64,000 bases of DNA. Origin: Sporosarcina oncorhynchi (lineage in GTDB: Bacteria; Bacillota; Bacilli; Bacillales_A; Planococcaceae). The notes under the pieces are model-generated. The model was given only the letters and a program-made list of their open reading frames with translations, was not told where the DNA came from and ran no database searches. Both the position numbers and the translations under genes were made by a program. How positions within the stretch are numbered: position 1 is the first letter of the stretch; every line of letters begins with the position of its first letter. The stretch lies in the NCBI RefSeq assembly GCF_033304615.1, contig NZ_CP129118.1, positions 1,174,001 to 1,238,000 on the forward strand, given 5' to 3'. Positions 19,479 through 28,023 of this stretch are shown here, piece by piece.

Positions 19479-20486
19479 ATGGCAATAAAACGCGTAGTGG
19501 CAATCGGCGTTGCGTCCATATTGGTTTTTATATCAATAGGAGTCAACTCGCTGTCATACATATTCACAAGAGACTTCAATAGTATATTTGAAGATCTTAC
19601 TGCAGCCAATGCAGGTTATGAAGAAGTACTCATCGAGCAAGGAACAGGCCGCGACCGAATAGCTGTCCTTTCCTTAAATGGTGTCATCCAGGATACAGGT
19701 GCTGGATCATTATTCGGAGCAGTCGGCTACAACCATCAGATGTTCATGTCTCAACTGTATGATGTTTTAGAAGATCCGTCTGTGAAAGGCGTCGTTTTGT
19801 CTGTCGATACGCCTGGCGGAGGTGTGCTGGAGTCGTCGGACATCTATGATACAATCCGGGCAATCCAAATTGAAAAAGAAATTCCAATCTACGTCTCAAT
19901 GGGTGGAATGGCTGCTTCAGGCGGTTATTATGTGTCAGCCCCTGCTGAAAAAATCTTCGTCCATCCTGAAACAATTACTGGTTCGATTGGTGTCATTATG
20001 GAAAGTATCAACTATGCAAAACTTGCGGATAAAGTGGGAATCGATTTCAATACGATTAAAACAGGTCCGTACAAAGATATGATGAGTAGTTCCCGTGAAA
20101 TGACGAAAGAAGAACGAAATATGCTCCAAGAGATGATCAATGACTCTTATGATCGTTTTGTCGATATCATCGCTGAAGGCCGCCATATGACAACTGCACA
20201 AGTGAAAAAGGTTGCGGATGGCCGAGTTATGAATGGGAGACAGGCAATCGAAGCAGGTCTTGCGGATGACTTCGGCAAAATCGGTGATGTAATCGATGCC
20301 ATCAAAGTGGATCATGAATTAGAAAATGCAACGGTTTTCGAATATTCACCAATGGATAGTTTCAGTTCACTATTTGGAGTGAAAGTCGGTAGTTTCTTCG
20401 GTCGTGATGTGGAATCAGAATTGATTGCTAAAATACTGACTGATCACAATGCACCACGCATGATGTATCTATATGGTGAAAGATAA
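19479..20486 (+). CDS. sppA: Signal peptide peptidase SppA
   Basis: Membrane serine protease that clears cleaved signal peptides. One N-terminal membrane anchor (about residues 5-27) puts the catalytic part outside. The Ser/Lys dyad is S147 (GGMAASGGYY) and K199 (GPYKDMMS), the same numbers as in the B. subtilis enzyme. 335 residues. A GGAAAGGGG site precedes the ATG. It is followed after 12 bases by an RDD-family gene, the same pairing as yteI-yteJ (sppI), where the second protein inhibits SppA. Confidence 0.95.
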   Translation: MAIKRVVAIGVASILVFISIGVNSLSYIFTRDFNSIFEDLTAANAGYEEVLIEQGTGRDRIAVLSLNGVIQDTGAGSLFGAVGYNHQMFMSQLYDVLEDPSVKGVVLSVDTPGGGVLESSDIYDTIRAIQIEKEIPIYVSMGGMAASGGYYVSAPAEKIFVHPETITGSIGVIMESINYAKLADKVGIDFNTIKTGPYKDMMSSSREMTKEERNMLQEMINDSYDRFVDIIAEGRHMTTAQVKKVADGRVMNGRQAIEAGLADDFGKIGDVIDAIKVDHELENATVFEYSPMDSFSSLFGVKVGSFFGRDVESELIAKILTDHNAPRMMYLYGER

Positions 20487-20498
20487 GGAGGAGTTTGA

Positions 20499-21083
20499 AT
20501 GACGGATCATATTGAGCATACAGAAGAGACGGCACAAATTCCTGAACCTATTCGGACACCTGTTTACGAAACCGTTCAATCAGAACAGTTCAGACCGAAA
20601 TTTGCTGGCTTCTGGACGCGTTTTTGGGCATATTTAATCGATTTGATCATTGTTTCTTCAATCAGCGGAATTCTCATCAAACCGCTTTTCAGAATAGTTG
20701 ACTTTCCGATTAGCAACCCGGGATTCCTATTATTCAGTCCGTATAAAGTCGTTTTACTCATGTTGTTCCTCACTTATTTTGCTGTTATGACCAAAGTTTT
20801 CAGTCAAACAGTCGGCAAAATGATTTTGGGCATCAAAGTGATACGTACTGATAATAGCAATTTGACGTGGGGGAATATTCTATTCCGCGAAGTGATTGGC
20901 CGTTTTATATCCAAACTGCTGACCATTCCTTATTTGCTCGTAATCTTCATGCCAAAAAAGGAAGCGCTACATGATCTATTTGCAGATACTTACGTCATTC
21001 ATGAACAGGCTTTCGAAAAGGAAGTCGTGACATATAAGCGAGAACGTGAGGGTGATGAGTTGCAAGGCGGAACAATTGTTTAG
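20499..21083 (+). CDS. RDD-family membrane protein (YteJ/SppI-like)
   Basis: 194 residues: a soluble 45-residue N-terminus, then an RDD domain with three hydrophobic segments. The domain starts at GFWTRFWAYLIDLIIVSS and contains SQTVGKMILGIKVIR and LHDLFADTYVI. In B. subtilis the protein encoded after sppA inhibits SppA and protects against lantibiotics; the 12-base gap to sppA supports the same partnership here. AAGGAGG precedes the ATG. Confidence 0.85.
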   Translation: MTDHIEHTEETAQIPEPIRTPVYETVQSEQFRPKFAGFWTRFWAYLIDLIIVSSISGILIKPLFRIVDFPISNPGFLLFSPYKVVLLMLFLTYFAVMTKVFSQTVGKMILGIKVIRTDNSNLTWGNILFREVIGRFISKLLTIPYLLVIFMPKKEALHDLFADTYVIHEQAFEKEVVTYKREREGDELQGGTIV

Positions 21084-21117
21084 TAGAATGAAGTGAAATG
21101 ATAAGGAGGCGTCTTAT

Positions 21118-21624
21118 ATGGTAAATGTCACTTTTAAAGAAAACCCGGTAACATTGCTAGGTACAGAAGTAACAGCAGGAGACAAAGCTCCCGATTTCAC
21201 AGTTCTATCCAATGATTTAAAACCCGTTACGTTAAACGACTCAAAAGGTAAAATCCGACTCATTAGTGTTGTCCCTTCGCTTGATACAGGTGTTTGTTCT
21301 GAACAGACCCGAAAATTCAACGAAGAAGCACTCTCACTTGGAGACGATGTCGAAGTATTGACAATCTCCGTCGATCTTCCATTTGCGCAAGCGAGATGGA
21401 CAGCAGCAGAAGATGTTAAAAACGTTAAAACATTATCCGATCATCGAGATCTATCATTTGGTGAAGCGTTCGGAGTCGCCATAAAGGAATTACGATTATT
21501 GGCTCGTTCCATTTTCGTCATCGATAAAGATGATAAGGTGACGTATGTAGAATACGTTCAGGAAGTAACGAATCACCCCGATTACGCTAAAGCAATTGAG
21601 GAAGTCAAGAAGCTTACAAACTAA
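21118..21624 (+). CDS. tpx: Thiol peroxidase, atypical (no resolving cysteine)
   Basis: Peroxiredoxin-family enzyme that reduces hydrogen peroxide and alkyl peroxides. The peroxidatic site PSLDTGVCSEQT (C60) is intact and the 168-residue length is normal. The resolving cysteine of this family lies in a DLPFAQARWC context; here the sequence is DLPFAQARWTAAED, with threonine (codon ACA at 21400-21402). C60 is the only cysteine in the protein, so an intramolecular disulfide cannot form. It would have to work by a 1-Cys mechanism with an outside thiol. AAGGAGGCG precedes the ATG. Confidence 0.95.
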   Translation: MVNVTFKENPVTLLGTEVTAGDKAPDFTVLSNDLKPVTLNDSKGKIRLISVVPSLDTGVCSEQTRKFNEEALSLGDDVEVLTISVDLPFAQARWTAAEDVKNVKTLSDHRDLSFGEAFGVAIKELRLLARSIFVIDKDDKVTYVEYVQEVTNHPDYAKAIEEVKKLTN

Positions 21625-21637
21625 AAATCATTAATCC

Positions 21638-21665
21638 AGCCCACTCGGAAACGGGTGGGCTTTTG
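21638..21665 (+). terminator. Terminator of tpx
   Basis: AGCCCACTC and GGGTGGGCT pair, then TTTT. Confidence 0.8.
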
Positions 21666-21746
21666 TCTGTTTGAATGTACAATAATGATGAAGCCTTCAG
21701 AGGAAGAAATTCCTTATGGAGGTATTCTTTGATAAGAGGGATATGA

Positions 21747-22661
21747 ATGGCGACAAATACTGAAAATATTTTCACCTTTATCGATACTTATGCTTCTGCG
21801 GATAAGGAAGGACTTTACTTAGAGTCCGTCATCGATGCATGCAATGCTTGGCTGTCGGGCGAACAGCTACCAGAATTGTCTACAACCGTCACAAAAGAGG
21901 ATATCCGACGAGGTATTCAACTTGCCGTTTTAAAAGGCATGAAACAACAAGTTCAATCACATCACCAAATGACACCCGACGCAATCGGTATGCTCATTGG
22001 CCATTTTGCTGCAAAACTCGTCCAAGGCGAGGAAGTGGTGACATTGCTCGATCCTGCAGCTGGAACAGGAAATCTTCTGTTTACAGTCATGAATTCAATC
22101 GGAGATGGGGTAGTCGCGTCATCTGTGGAAATCGATGAAATATTGGTCAGATTGGCCGCAGTTTCAGCGGACTTGATGGAGCAGCCAGTCCATTTCTTCG
22201 TTCAGGATGCACTTCGTCCCTTGTTGATTGACCCCGTTGATATGGTTGTATGCGACTTACCGGTAGGCTATTATCCAGATGATGAAAATGCGGTGAATTT
22301 TGAAATGATGGCGGAAGAAGGACATGCTTTCTCTCATCATTTATTCATTGAACAGTCCATGAATCATTTGAAAGAAGGCGGCTATGGTATTTATCTTATT
22401 CCAGCAACATTGTTTGAATCTGACCAAGCTGGGATCTTGCATAAATACTTAAAAAAGAATGCTATCGTCCGTGCAGTCATTCAATTACCTGATTCATTAT
22501 TCAAGAACGCTGTCCATGAAAAAAGCATCCTAATCCTGCAAAAACCGTCTGAACAAATAGTGGGCACGCCTGATGTGCTATTGACGAAAGTGCCTAACTT
22601 ATCGAGCAAGCAAGCGATGAGTGCATTTCTTCAGAGATTTGACGAATGGATAGATGAATAA
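21747..22661 (+). CDS. Class I SAM-dependent methyltransferase, N6-DNA-methylase fold (YtxK-like)
   Basis: The SAM-binding motif is LDPAAGTGNLL (residues 101-111). The catalytic motif IV reads CDLPVGYY rather than (N/D)PP(Y/F), so the target may not be adenine in DNA; the B. subtilis YtxK protein is similarly uncharacterised. 304 residues with no target-recognition domain or restriction partner. In B. subtilis it lies next to tpx and ackA; tpx is kept here but ackA is not. The substrate is unknown. Confidence 0.85.
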   Translation: MATNTENIFTFIDTYASADKEGLYLESVIDACNAWLSGEQLPELSTTVTKEDIRRGIQLAVLKGMKQQVQSHHQMTPDAIGMLIGHFAAKLVQGEEVVTLLDPAAGTGNLLFTVMNSIGDGVVASSVEIDEILVRLAAVSADLMEQPVHFFVQDALRPLLIDPVDMVVCDLPVGYYPDDENAVNFEMMAEEGHAFSHHLFIEQSMNHLKEGGYGIYLIPATLFESDQAGILHKYLKKNAIVRAVIQLPDSLFKNAVHEKSILILQKPSEQIVGTPDVLLTKVPNLSSKQAMSAFLQRFDEWIDE

Positions 22662-22690
22662 GAAAGTGAATACGTAATTCAATACGTTAG

Positions 22691-22718
22691 AGCATCGCAT
22701 TTAGCGGTGCTTTTTTTA
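22691..22718 (+). terminator. Terminator of ytxK
   Basis: AGCATCGC and GCGGTGCT pair with a five-base loop, followed by seven Ts. Confidence 0.85.
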
Positions 22719-22738
22719 CAATGATTTTAGGTTATTTA

Positions 22739-22747
22739 TGGTATAAT
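22739..22747 (+). promoter_or_regulatory. Extended -10 promoter, probably for csaA
   Basis: TGGTATAAT is a full extended -10 element; no good -35 box is seen. Transcription from here would read through the dispersed repeat at 22777-22970 into csaA. Confidence 0.5.
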
Positions 22748-22776
22748 ATTGTGAGAGTATTTAAAAATCTCTTGTG

Positions 22777-22970
22777 ACTACTGCTTCTCACTTTCGCGCC
22801 AGACGGCACGCTTGTCAAGGGTGTCATGAGCCCTCGGTCGCAAATAGCACGGCACTCTGCGGGGTCTCAAGTTACACGCGGATCCCTCAGGAGTCAGCCG
22901 TCTTTCGCTTCGAGCAACGGAGAGTAGTATGTATAAATCTGATTTCAGAATCGAGATGAAATGGTAAACA
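22777..22970 (+). repeat. Dispersed repeat, copy 1
   Basis: This copy starts ACTACTGCTTCTC and shares with copy 3 the blocks ATGAGCC, TCGCAAA, TGCGGGGTCTCAAG, GATCCCT, GGAGTC, CCGTCTT and CAACGGAGAGTA, ending near GAATCGAGATGAAATGG. It fills most of the 350 bp between ytxK and csaA. A 61-codon open frame inside it is not a gene. Confidence 0.75.
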
Positions 22971-23010
22971 ATATAAATTCAAATTGGACTAAAAATATGA
23001 GGTGATGGTG

Positions 23011-23340
23011 TTGGCTGCAATTGAGGACTTTTTAAAATTAGATATTCGTGTGGGCACTGTGTTGAAAGCAGATCCATTCCCAGAAGCGCGGAAGCCTGCA
23101 ATTAAATTAGAAATTGATTTTGGAGAAATAGGCATTAAACTATCTTCAGCCCAAATTACGCAGCGGTATGAACCTGAACAACTGGTAGGAAAACAAGTAG
23201 TAGCCATAGTCAACTTTCCTCCCAGACGTATCGCAGGCTTTAAATCTGAAGTATTGGTAATCGGTGGCATTCCTGGTGAAGATGACGTGGTACTCTTACA
23301 ACCTGAACAACCTGTTAAGAACGGTACCCCTGTTGCATAA
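23011..23340 (+). CDS. csaA: CsaA, tRNA-binding-domain chaperone
   Basis: Small homodimeric protein of the tRNA-binding (EMAP/Trbp111) OB fold, reported in B. subtilis as a secretion-related chaperone that binds SecA and preproteins. 109 residues from the TTG at 23011, which has GAGGTG six bases upstream and aligns with the start of the Bacillus protein ([17 protein letters not shown]). Core motifs [18 protein letters not shown] and [16 protein letters not shown] are intact. In B. subtilis csaA lies elsewhere, so its presence here beside repeats and an IS marks an accessory spot. Confidence 0.92.
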   Translation: MAAIEDFLKLDIRVGTVLKADPFPEARKPAIKLEIDFGEIGIKLSSAQITQRYEPEQLVGKQVVAIVNFPPRRIAGFKSEVLVIGGIPGEDDVVLLQPEQPVKNGTPVA

Positions 23341-23410
23341 ATTTTTCCGACAATGGGTGCGATTGTAAGACAAATTTTATACCATTAACGACCCACCATG
23401 TTGCATGCAT

Positions 23411-23635
23411 ACTGTTGCTTTCTAAGCGAGTTACGATGAACTCGCTTTGCCTTAATTTCTGTGTACATTATTGAGATTTTGGCAGGAATGCTCGAAAGGC
23501 TACCGCTTTGTCTCGCAAAAGTCGTTCTTCGTTACGACCTTCGTTAATCCTCTCGATGTCGGCACCTGCACTCCAAGCAACGGAGAGTAATATGTATAAA
23601 GCTAATTCCTGAATCGGGCCATTATGAAGTATAAA
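23411..23635 (+). repeat. Dispersed repeat, copy 2
   Basis: Starts ACTGTTGCTTTCTAAGCGAG, includes a hairpin AGCGAGTT/AACTCGCT that may also terminate csaA, and a middle (GCTCGAAAGGCTACCGCTTT...) shared with copy 4. It ends with GCACTCCAAGCAACGGAGAG and a tail (TATGTATAAAG ... GAATCGGGCCATTATGAAG) shared with copies 1 and 3. It fills the stretch between csaA and copy 3; no gene is seen. Confidence 0.75.
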
Positions 23636-23636
23636 A

Positions 23637-23689
23637 ACTGTTGCTTTGCGCTTCAGTCGGAACGCTTTCCGAGGGGCGTGGCTTGAGCC
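23637..23689 (+). repeat. Dispersed repeat, copy 3, left part (cut by the IS)
   Basis: Begins ACTGTTGCTTTGCGCTTCAG and ends in GTGGCTTGAGCC, the 12 bp target duplicated by the insertion. Joining it to 25322 restores a full copy. Confidence 0.8.
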
Positions 23690-25309
23690 CATAGCTGTCA
23701 ACTTAAGGACTTGGAGTAAATCTTCCATTATTTAAGCCGGACTGAAGATAAAATAGGTTTGCTCTTTGAAATTAGGGGAATTGAATTGTTGAGATGTTGA
23801 GACTACAATTTTCCTTTTTTAGCGAGAGGGTTGATTGTTTTCTCTAATTGAATTGAAGGCGTTGAAGGGCTGTTCCTTTGGATGACTTTGGTTTTCGGGC
23901 AGTTTTGATGAGTAGCCTGATTGCCAGACACAAAAAGTCCTTCAACGCCCTCTTTTTGTGGATAAAGATTCGATATAACTTCGGCAAGAATTCTATGGCT
24001 ACAGTGCGTACGGCGATCATCTCGCTGATTTCCAACTGTTCTTCATCCCAAATGACATTACGCAGTTGATAAGCTATCAGTTGGCTGATGATGATTGCTA
24101 GAAGTGTTCCATAAAGATGACAGAGCCACCGTTCTTTCTTCATCACCTTGAATTGATCCACACCGAGGTAGGATTTCCATGTTTTAAAACATAGTTCGAC
24201 GTGCCATCTCAAACGATATAATTCTACCAACTTTTTTGCGGGAATGGATTCAGGCAGATTTGTCATATAAACTGTTATGCCCGCCAGGTCACTTACAACT
24301 TTCTTAGGTTTCTTTCCGGATTTGGTAGTGCGCCGGTGAATTTTTTTTAAGCGGTGCTGCCGTTGAGTTTCATCGTGTGAAAACACAATACAACGGGCTG
24401 GAAAATGGGAGTCCCTACCAAAATGAACTCCCTCAAGCTCCAAATATTCACCAGGTTCTAGATTTTCACAAAGCTTTACCAGGTCAATTCGTTGATACAG
24501 GCTACTTTGAACCACTTTTCCGTTTTGATGATAAGCAGGAAAAGGGTTTTTGAATGCCAGATAGGCATCATTTCTTAGCTTCGTGATAAAAAAGCCTCCG
24601 TTTTCCTGCATCTGGCCAAATTGTTCAAAACTGAAATACCCCAAATCTTGCAAACATAAATCATGGTCGTTGATGTAAGCTAAACGTTCAGCACCCTTTC
24701 TTGTATCATTCACACGTTGGAAATCAATATCTAAGAACGTAGTTTTACCTGACAAGATATCGTACTCATATTGAATTTTCACAGATTCCTGCTCTGTTTT
24801 AACGGCTCGTTTTTTCAAATGATCTGGTACTTCGATAGCTGTCGCATCAAGCACGCGGATGCTTAGAAATGGGAACGGGTCTGCAGAAGAATGAGTAGGA
24901 ACGTGTTCTAGGAACTGATGATGTAGAATCTCTTGGACAAGGCGTCGAAGAAACAGTGCGGCTTCTGGGGTAAACTTCTTATCTAGGGCAGTTCTACTGA
25001 TCAGGATATCTTGTTCAATGACTAGTTTTGAACAGAGTTCCTGAATAGAACATCCTGCAAAGTTCCCGTGAAATTGAAAGAGTAGGGCAAGAAAATCACT
25101 TGCAGTAACGAGACGCTTTCTTTTAATAAAACCTGTTTCCTTCGCAATTTCATCTACACGTGTTGGTTGGATACTTTCAAAAAGCTGTTCAAGAAGTTGA
25201 GTTGTCTGAGATGTAGTCATGAAAAGAACTCCTTTCCAAAAGTTGTTGGTAATTATTACATACCAACATTTCGGAAAAATCACACATTTATCTTAAGTTG
25301 ACAGCTATG
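23690..25309 (-). mobile_element. IS231-like insertion sequence (IS4 family), complete
   Basis: The 1620 bp element has perfect 18 bp terminal inverted repeats, CATAGCTGTCAACTTAAG at the left end (23690-23707) and its complement at the right (25292-25309). Ends of the form CAT...CAACTTAAG are typical of IS231. A 12 bp direct repeat GTGGCTTGAGCC lies on both sides (23678-23689 and 25310-25321), and IS231 elements duplicate 10-12 bp. One intact transposase gene lies inside on the minus strand. Intact ends, target duplication and open frame suggest a recent insertion. Confidence 0.95.
23844..25220 (-). CDS. IS4-family transposase (IS231 group)
   Basis: DDE transposase of 458 residues. The YREK signature of the IS4 family is complete: Y-x2-R-x3-E-x6-K in LYRLRWHVELCFKTWKS. 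Other features include IRVLDATAIEVPDHL (first Asp) and the N-terminal TGFIKRKRLVTASDFLALLF typical of the group. The ATG at 25220 has AAAGGAG eight bases upstream; the open frame continues 21 codons towards the IS end without a signal. No frameshift or stop is seen, so it is likely active. Confidence 0.93.
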   Translation of the reverse strand: MTTSQTTQLLEQLFESIQPTRVDEIAKETGFIKRKRLVTASDFLALLFQFHGNFAGCSIQELCSKLVIEQDILISRTALDKKFTPEAALFLRRLVQEILHHQFLEHVPTHSSADPFPFLSIRVLDATAIEVPDHLKKRAVKTEQESVKIQYEYDILSGKTTFLDIDFQRVNDTRKGAERLAYINDHDLCLQDLGYFSFEQFGQMQENGGFFITKLRNDAYLAFKNPFPAYHQNGKVVQSSLYQRIDLVKLCENLEPGEYLELEGVHFGRDSHFPARCIVFSHDETQRQHRLKKIHRRTTKSGKKPKKVVSDLAGITVYMTNLPESIPAKKLVELYRLRWHVELCFKTWKSYLGVDQFKVMKKERWLCHLYGTLLAIIISQLIAYQLRNVIWDEEQLEISEMIAVRTVAIEFLPKLYRIFIHKKRALKDFLCLAIRLLIKTARKPKSSKGTALQRLQFN

Positions 25310-25321
25310 GTGGCTTGAGCC

Positions 25322-25455
25322 TCCTCAGTCGCAAAAACGCTCCCTGCGGGGTCTCAAGGCGCACGCTGATCCCTTCGGAGTCGTCCGTCTTCCGCTCCAA
25401 GCAACGGAGAGTAGTTATTATAAAGCACGTATTCAAGAATAGGGCCATTTTGAAG
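25322..25455 (+). repeat. Dispersed repeat, copy 3, right part
   Basis: Continues copy 3 after the IS: CAGTCGCAAA, TGCGGGGTCTCAAG, CTGATCCCTTCGGAGTC, CCGTCTTCCGCTCCAAGCA, ending in GGGCCATTTTGAAGG just before the next gene's ribosome binding site. Confidence 0.8.
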
Positions 25456-25471
25456 GAGAAGGAGTGACAGT

Positions 25472-25708
25472 ATGAGTACTGTTTTTATAGGTTTATGTAT
25501 AATTATAGGTTCTTGGTTCATATCTAATTCGCTTGATAAGACAAAGGCAGGTAAGTACAGATATGAGTTTATTTCAGTGAATGAACGAAATATAATCATA
25601 TTTGATAAGAAAACGGGTAGTTACTGGCAGAAGCTCATTGAGCAAAGCGACGTATCGACTGAATGGCAAAAACAAGAATCTCCAATTGTAAAACAGGAAC
25701 AACGTTAG
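25472..25708 (+). CDS. Small membrane protein, unknown
   Basis: 78 residues with one N-terminal hydrophobic segment (VFIGLCIIIGSWFI, about residues 4-17), then a polar tail with KTGSYWQKLIEQSDVSTEWQ. I do not recognise a family. A good GGAG site precedes the ATG, and it begins only some 17 bases after the repeat copy ends. It lies between repeat copies 3 and 4 (opposite orientation). Likely a real small gene, but short length leaves doubt. Confidence 0.6.
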   Translation: MSTVFIGLCIIIGSWFISNSLDKTKAGKYRYEFISVNERNIIIFDKKTGSYWQKLIEQSDVSTEWQKQESPIVKQEQR

Positions 25709-25734
25709 TCCATCCATCATCAATCTGGCGCGAT

Positions 25735-26001
25735 TGTGAAGTACTACACTTTAAGTTGATTGGAGTGCAAGCCTTCGACTCCGGGAGGATTAGCGAAAGC
25801 CGTAACGTAGAACGGCTTTTGCGAGATAAAGCGATAGCTTTTCGAGCATATCTTTGCACTCGCCTTGAGACCCTGGAATTATGCCTTAATTTCTGAAGTG
25901 CACAGAAATACGGCAAAGCGAACTCTTCGTTGTTCGCTTGGCTCAAGCCACGCCCTCCGGAAAGCGTAAGGCTGGAACGGAAATCAACATTTGAAAGACT
26001 A
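25735..26001 (-). repeat. Dispersed repeat, copy 4 (inverted)
   Basis: Read on the minus strand it has GCTTTCCGGAGGGCGTGGCT (as copy 3), GAGTTCGCTTTGCC and ATTTCTGTGCAC (as copy 2), ATGCTCGAAAAGCTATCGCT, CTCGCAAAAGCCGTTCT and GCACTCCAATCAACTT. It is a mosaic of blocks seen separately in copies 2 and 3 and lies in the opposite direction. No gene is seen in 25709-26174 apart from this repeat and the uspA terminator. Confidence 0.7.
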
Positions 26002-26080
26002 TACTATGTCTTGTAATACTAAAACTTGTTCCAACATTAGAGTACATTAACTGAACAACGATTCCGCAATATACAAGCCA

Positions 26081-26118
26081 AAAAGAGTCCAATTCATATG
26101 CGAATTGGACTCTTTTAT
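26081..26118 (-). terminator. Terminator of uspA
   Basis: AAAAGAGTCCAATTC and GAATTGGACTCTTTT form a perfect 15 bp stem with A/T tails. Confidence 0.85.
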
Positions 26119-26174
26119 GTTGATAAATTGATTTTTATGCAAATCGAGAAGTTACTGTATCCGCTGCATGCGAA

Positions 26175-26627
26175 TTAAATTTCTTCTTCAGGTGTGCGTA
26201 CAACAAGCACGTCACAAGTTGCAGAGCGCACGATATTCTCAGAAACACTTCCGATCAGGAACCGTTCTACTTTGTTCAAACCAGTTGCACCACAAATGAT
26301 TAGATCCGCAACTAGCTTTTTGGACAAATCACGTGAAATCATCGTTTTCGGAGAACCGTATTCAACATGGATATTAACGTTTTGCAGACCTGCTGCTTCT
26401 GCTTCAGTTTTGTATTCTCCAAGTAGTTCTTCCGCGAATTTTTGTGCGCGTTCCGCAATTGAGCGGTCATACGCTTCGACTGCCGCATAAGAGCGCGTGT
26501 CGATAATATTCACCAAGTTCAATGTTGCATTGTTTCTTTCTGAAATAGCCAACGCTTTTTTAAATGCCCAACGGGATTCCTTAGAACCATCCACCGCGAC
26601 AATGATTTGTTTATATTTCAAATCCAT
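26175..26627 (-). CDS. Universal stress protein, UspA family
   Basis: Single Usp domain of 150 residues. The N-terminus IIVAVDGSKESRWAFKKAL and the ATP-binding GATGLNKVERFLIGSVSENIV (G-x2-G-x9-G-S) are present, so it likely binds ATP. I choose the ATG at 26627, preceded by GGAGTGG; an ATG six codons upstream lacks a site. It is divergent from ald, as in several Bacillales. Confidence 0.9.
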   Translation of the reverse strand: MDLKYKQIIVAVDGSKESRWAFKKALAISERNNATLNLVNIIDTRSYAAVEAYDRSIAERAQKFAEELLGEYKTEAEAAGLQNVNIHVEYGSPKTMISRDLSKKLVADLIICGATGLNKVERFLIGSVSENIVRSATCDVLVVRTPEEEI

Positions 26628-26901
26628 ACATACCACTCCATTCATTTAATTTTTATCTCTACAGTATGTATCTTCTATAAAACTATGTGAAAACCTCTAT
26701 GTTTTCGATAAAAGGCCGAAAAAATCCGGAAAAGTACGTCTAAATTGTTACAATCAAAAATTTGGCTGAGAAACTGAAAATTCCACGATATCGATAAAGG
26801 GAGCAAATAGTTAATATATCTGCTAGAATTGACAGTACATTGGCCGAATCGAATATTTCGGTTTCGACCAACAAATTTTCTTATATTTAGGAGGATCAGA
26901 A

Positions 26902-28017
26902 ATGCGTATCGGTATTCCAAAAGAAATCAAAAACAATGAAAATCGAGTGGCAATGACACCAGCTGGTGCATTCAACTTGAAGTCATCAGGTCATGAAGTT
27001 TTAGTTGAAACAGGAGCTGGACTAGGTTCAAGTTTCACGGATGAAGACTATATCGAAGCAGGCGCAAAAATTGTTGCGACTGCAAAAGAAGCTTGGGAAG
27101 CTGACATGGTTATGAAAGTTAAAGAACCATTAGCTTCAGAATTTGGTTATTTCCGCGAAGGTTTGATCTTATTTACATACCTTCACCTTGCACCTGAATT
27201 GGAATTGACGAAAGCGATGCTTGATAATAAAGTTGTCGGAATTGCTTACGAAACTGTTCAAATCAATAACTCACTTCCATTACTTGCTCCGATGAGTGAA
27301 GTTGCGGGACGTATGGCTACTCAAATCGGTGCGCAATTCCTTGAAAAGATTCATGGCGGTAAAGGAATCCTTCTTTCAGGAGTACCAGGCGTTTCACGCG
27401 GTAACGTAACTGTTATCGGTGGCGGCCAGGCAGGTACAAATGCTGCGAAAATCGCAATTGGTATGGGTGCAAGAGTTACAGTTCTTGACTTGTCTGTTGA
27501 CCGTCTTCGTCAGTTGGATGAAATGTTTGGCGACGACGTTCAGACACTTGTCTCCAATCCATTTAATATCGCAGAATCTGTAAAAGACTCTGATCTTGTC
27601 ATCGGTTGCGTATTGATCCCAGGAGCAAAAGCACCAAAATTGGTATCTGAAGATATGGTTAAGTCGATGAAGCCAGGTTCGGTTTTAGTTGATATCGCAA
27701 TTGACCAAGGTGGGATTTTTGCAACATCTGATCGTATTACAACTCACGACAACCCAACATATGAGAAACACGGTGTTGTCCACTACGCGGTTGCTAATAT
27801 GCCGGGTGCTGTTCCACGTACATCTACAATGGCATTGACAAACGTAACGGTTCCCTATGCATTGCAAATTGCAAATAAAGGCTACAAACAGGCTTGCCTT
27901 GACAACCTTGCGTTGCAAAAAGGTATTAACACACTTGATGGCCATGTAACGTATAAAGCAGTTGCTGAAGCACAAGGTCTAGAATATGTTGCTGCAGATA
28001 CATTGTTGAATAAATAA
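26902..28017 (+). CDS. ald: Alanine dehydrogenase
   Basis: NAD-dependent oxidative deamination of L-alanine to pyruvate and ammonium; in Bacillus it is needed for normal sporulation. 371 residues. The start [22 protein letters not shown] is a family hallmark (substrate Arg and Lys), the Rossmann motif is [15 protein letters not shown] near residue 173, and [17 protein letters not shown] follows. AGGAGGATC precedes the ATG. A terminator shared with the convergent peptidase gene follows. Confidence 0.97.
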   Translation: MRIGIPKEIKNNENRVAMTPAGAFNLKSSGHEVLVETGAGLGSSFTDEDYIEAGAKIVATAKEAWEADMVMKVKEPLASEFGYFREGLILFTYLHLAPELELTKAMLDNKVVGIAYETVQINNSLPLLAPMSEVAGRMATQIGAQFLEKIHGGKGILLSGVPGVSRGNVTVIGGGQAGTNAAKIAIGMGARVTVLDLSVDRLRQLDEMFGDDVQTLVSNPFNIAESVKDSDLVIGCVLIPGAKAPKLVSEDMVKSMKPGSVLVDIAIDQGGIFATSDRITTHDNPTYEKHGVVHYAVANMPGAVPRTSTMALTNVTVPYALQIANKGYKQACLDNLALQKGINTLDGHVTYKAVAEAQGLEYVAADTLLNK

Positions 28018-28023
28018 TAATAA

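Noticed and set aside
21747..22661. Restriction-modification system around the YtxK methyltransferase
   Set aside because: No restriction or specificity gene nearby, and YtxK-like genes are ordinary chromosomal neighbours of tpx.
22774..22959. 61-codon open frame upstream of csaA
   Set aside because: It lies inside dispersed repeat copy 1.
23690..26001. Composite transposon formed by the IS and inverted repeat copy 4
   Set aside because: There is only one IS copy, with its own target duplication at both ends; the inverted repeats do not flank it as a unit.
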